DNA of 5,756 bases from Actinomycetes bacterium (GTDB lineage Bacteria > Actinomycetota > Acidimicrobiia > Acidimicrobiales > UBA8190), in the NCBI GenBank assembly GCA_021798135.1, contig JAJZYI010000218.1, forward strand, positions 1 through 5,756, written 5' to 3'. A program made the position numbers and the translations under genes. The notes under the pieces are model-generated. The model searched no databases and had not been told where the DNA came from. It saw only the letters and a list, made by a program, of their open reading frames with translations. Shown piece after piece: positions 5,401 through 5,756 of this stretch (its first letter is position 1; every line of letters begins with the position of its first letter).

Positions 5401-5663
5401 GACCGCCGCCGACCGGGCGGCTCGCCGGCCGCGGCGCCGCCCGGCTGGCTACGCTGGGCGCCGGCCGCCGCCCGAGGGCGCTCCCGGGGCGGGATCGATC
5501 GGGTTCCCCGGCGGCCACCGCGTCACGTCGGGAGCGCGGCGCAGCCCGGGCGGTCCGGCTCCCCGCAGGCCGGCGCGCCGGCTCCGGCGCCCGGCGAGGC
5601 GGGGGCCGGCCCCACGGGGGAGGCGCGCATCCGGAGCGCCGGCGCCGCAGGGAGGGAACGCCC

Positions 5664-5756
5664 ATGGCCTCAGGTGCACCGTCGGTCGAGGACCTCGACC
5701 TCCCGATGCTCGACATCCTGGGGATGGACCGCGCCGAGGCGGTGGCCGCCATGGCC
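5664..5756 (+). CDS. N-terminal start of a gene running off the right edge, possibly a cytochrome P450
   Basis: Thirty-one residues are visible: MASGAPSVEDLDLPMLDILG followed by MDRAEAVAAMA, open to the edge. ATG 5664 is supported by GGAGGG (5651-5656) seven bases upstream, a strong ribosome-binding site. The 'DLDLPMLDILGMDRAEAVAAM' opening resembles N-termini of some actinobacterial cytochrome P450s, where a short 'dDLDLP' segment precedes the first helix. The heme-binding Cys region and the I helix are outside the window, so this is only a suggestion. It is divergent from usp. Confidence 0.65.
   Translation, partial: MASGAPSVEDLDLPMLDILGMDRAEAVAAMA

Larger units (their letters stand above)
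5231..5663. other. 433-base divergent intergenic region
   Basis: This stretch separates the minus-strand usp from the plus-strand gene starting at 5664. I see no credible gene in it: open frames here are Pro/Arg/Gly-rich and lack any recognisable domain. It holds two palindromes near usp (5260-5275 and 5387-5400), a self-complementary 14-mer GCCGGCGCGCCGGC (5569-5582), and a TACGCT hexamer (5450-5455) that could be a plus-strand -10 box but has no -35 partner. Confidence 0.6.

Noticed and set aside
5569..5582. Perfect 14-base palindrome GCCGGCGCGCCGGC as an operator for the gene at 5664
   Set aside because: It is made only of G and C in a region where such palindromes arise easily by chance, and it has no clear link to a promoter.
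5289..5663. Open plus-strand frame in phase with the gene at 5664, which could give it a 125-residue N-terminal extension
   Set aside because: The extension would be Arg/Pro/Gly-rich low complexity with no domain, while ATG 5664 has a strong GGAGGG site. Open frames of this size are common at such GC content.

Overview
The window is very GC-rich DNA with strongly G/C-biased third codon positions. It encodes an acyl-CoA dehydrogenase, a BioY transporter subunit, a UspA-type protein and the end of a probable short-chain dehydrogenase. Together these suggest a high-GC actinomycetote, perhaps in or near Acidimicrobiia. That placement comes from composition and gene content only, not from a database match.

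Layout, left to right. Positions 1-126 hold the last codons of a plus-strand gene that looks like a short-chain dehydrogenase. Its stop codon lies in a 36-37 bp tandem repeat (about 125-289). A perfect 10-bp inverted repeat (348-370) follows. A plus-strand gene at 418-1740 encodes a secreted lipoprotein with an alpha-helical, six-hairpin-glycosidase-like body. A convergent gap (1741-1895) carries a strong hairpin that could stop transcription from both sides. Three minus-strand genes then form a tight operon, read from right to left: bioY (3981-4580), an acyl-CoA dehydrogenase (2675-3991) and an acetoacetate-decarboxylase-family protein (1896-2678). The coding regions overlap at both junctions with the starts chosen here. 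Upstream of bioY an AT-rich island holds a good -10 box and a perfect 9-7-9 palindrome, the best regulatory candidate here. Next is a minus-strand universal stress protein gene (4769-5230), whose last codons and 3' flank are partly duplicated just downstream. A 433-base divergent region (5231-5663) has two palindromes on the usp side, one resembling a DosR/DevR box. At the right edge a plus-strand gene begins (5664), with a good ribosome-binding site; only 31 residues are visible and they faintly resemble a cytochrome P450 N-terminus.

How the parts may work together: the bioY operon couples predicted biotin uptake to two enzymes that would act on a CoA-thioester (or related) substrate and a beta-keto acid or similar carboxylic acid. 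The pairing is unusual, and the dehydrogenase appears to carry Asp, not Glu, at the usual catalytic-base position. The operon with its palindrome is the most interesting part of the window; its substrate cannot be told from sequence alone.
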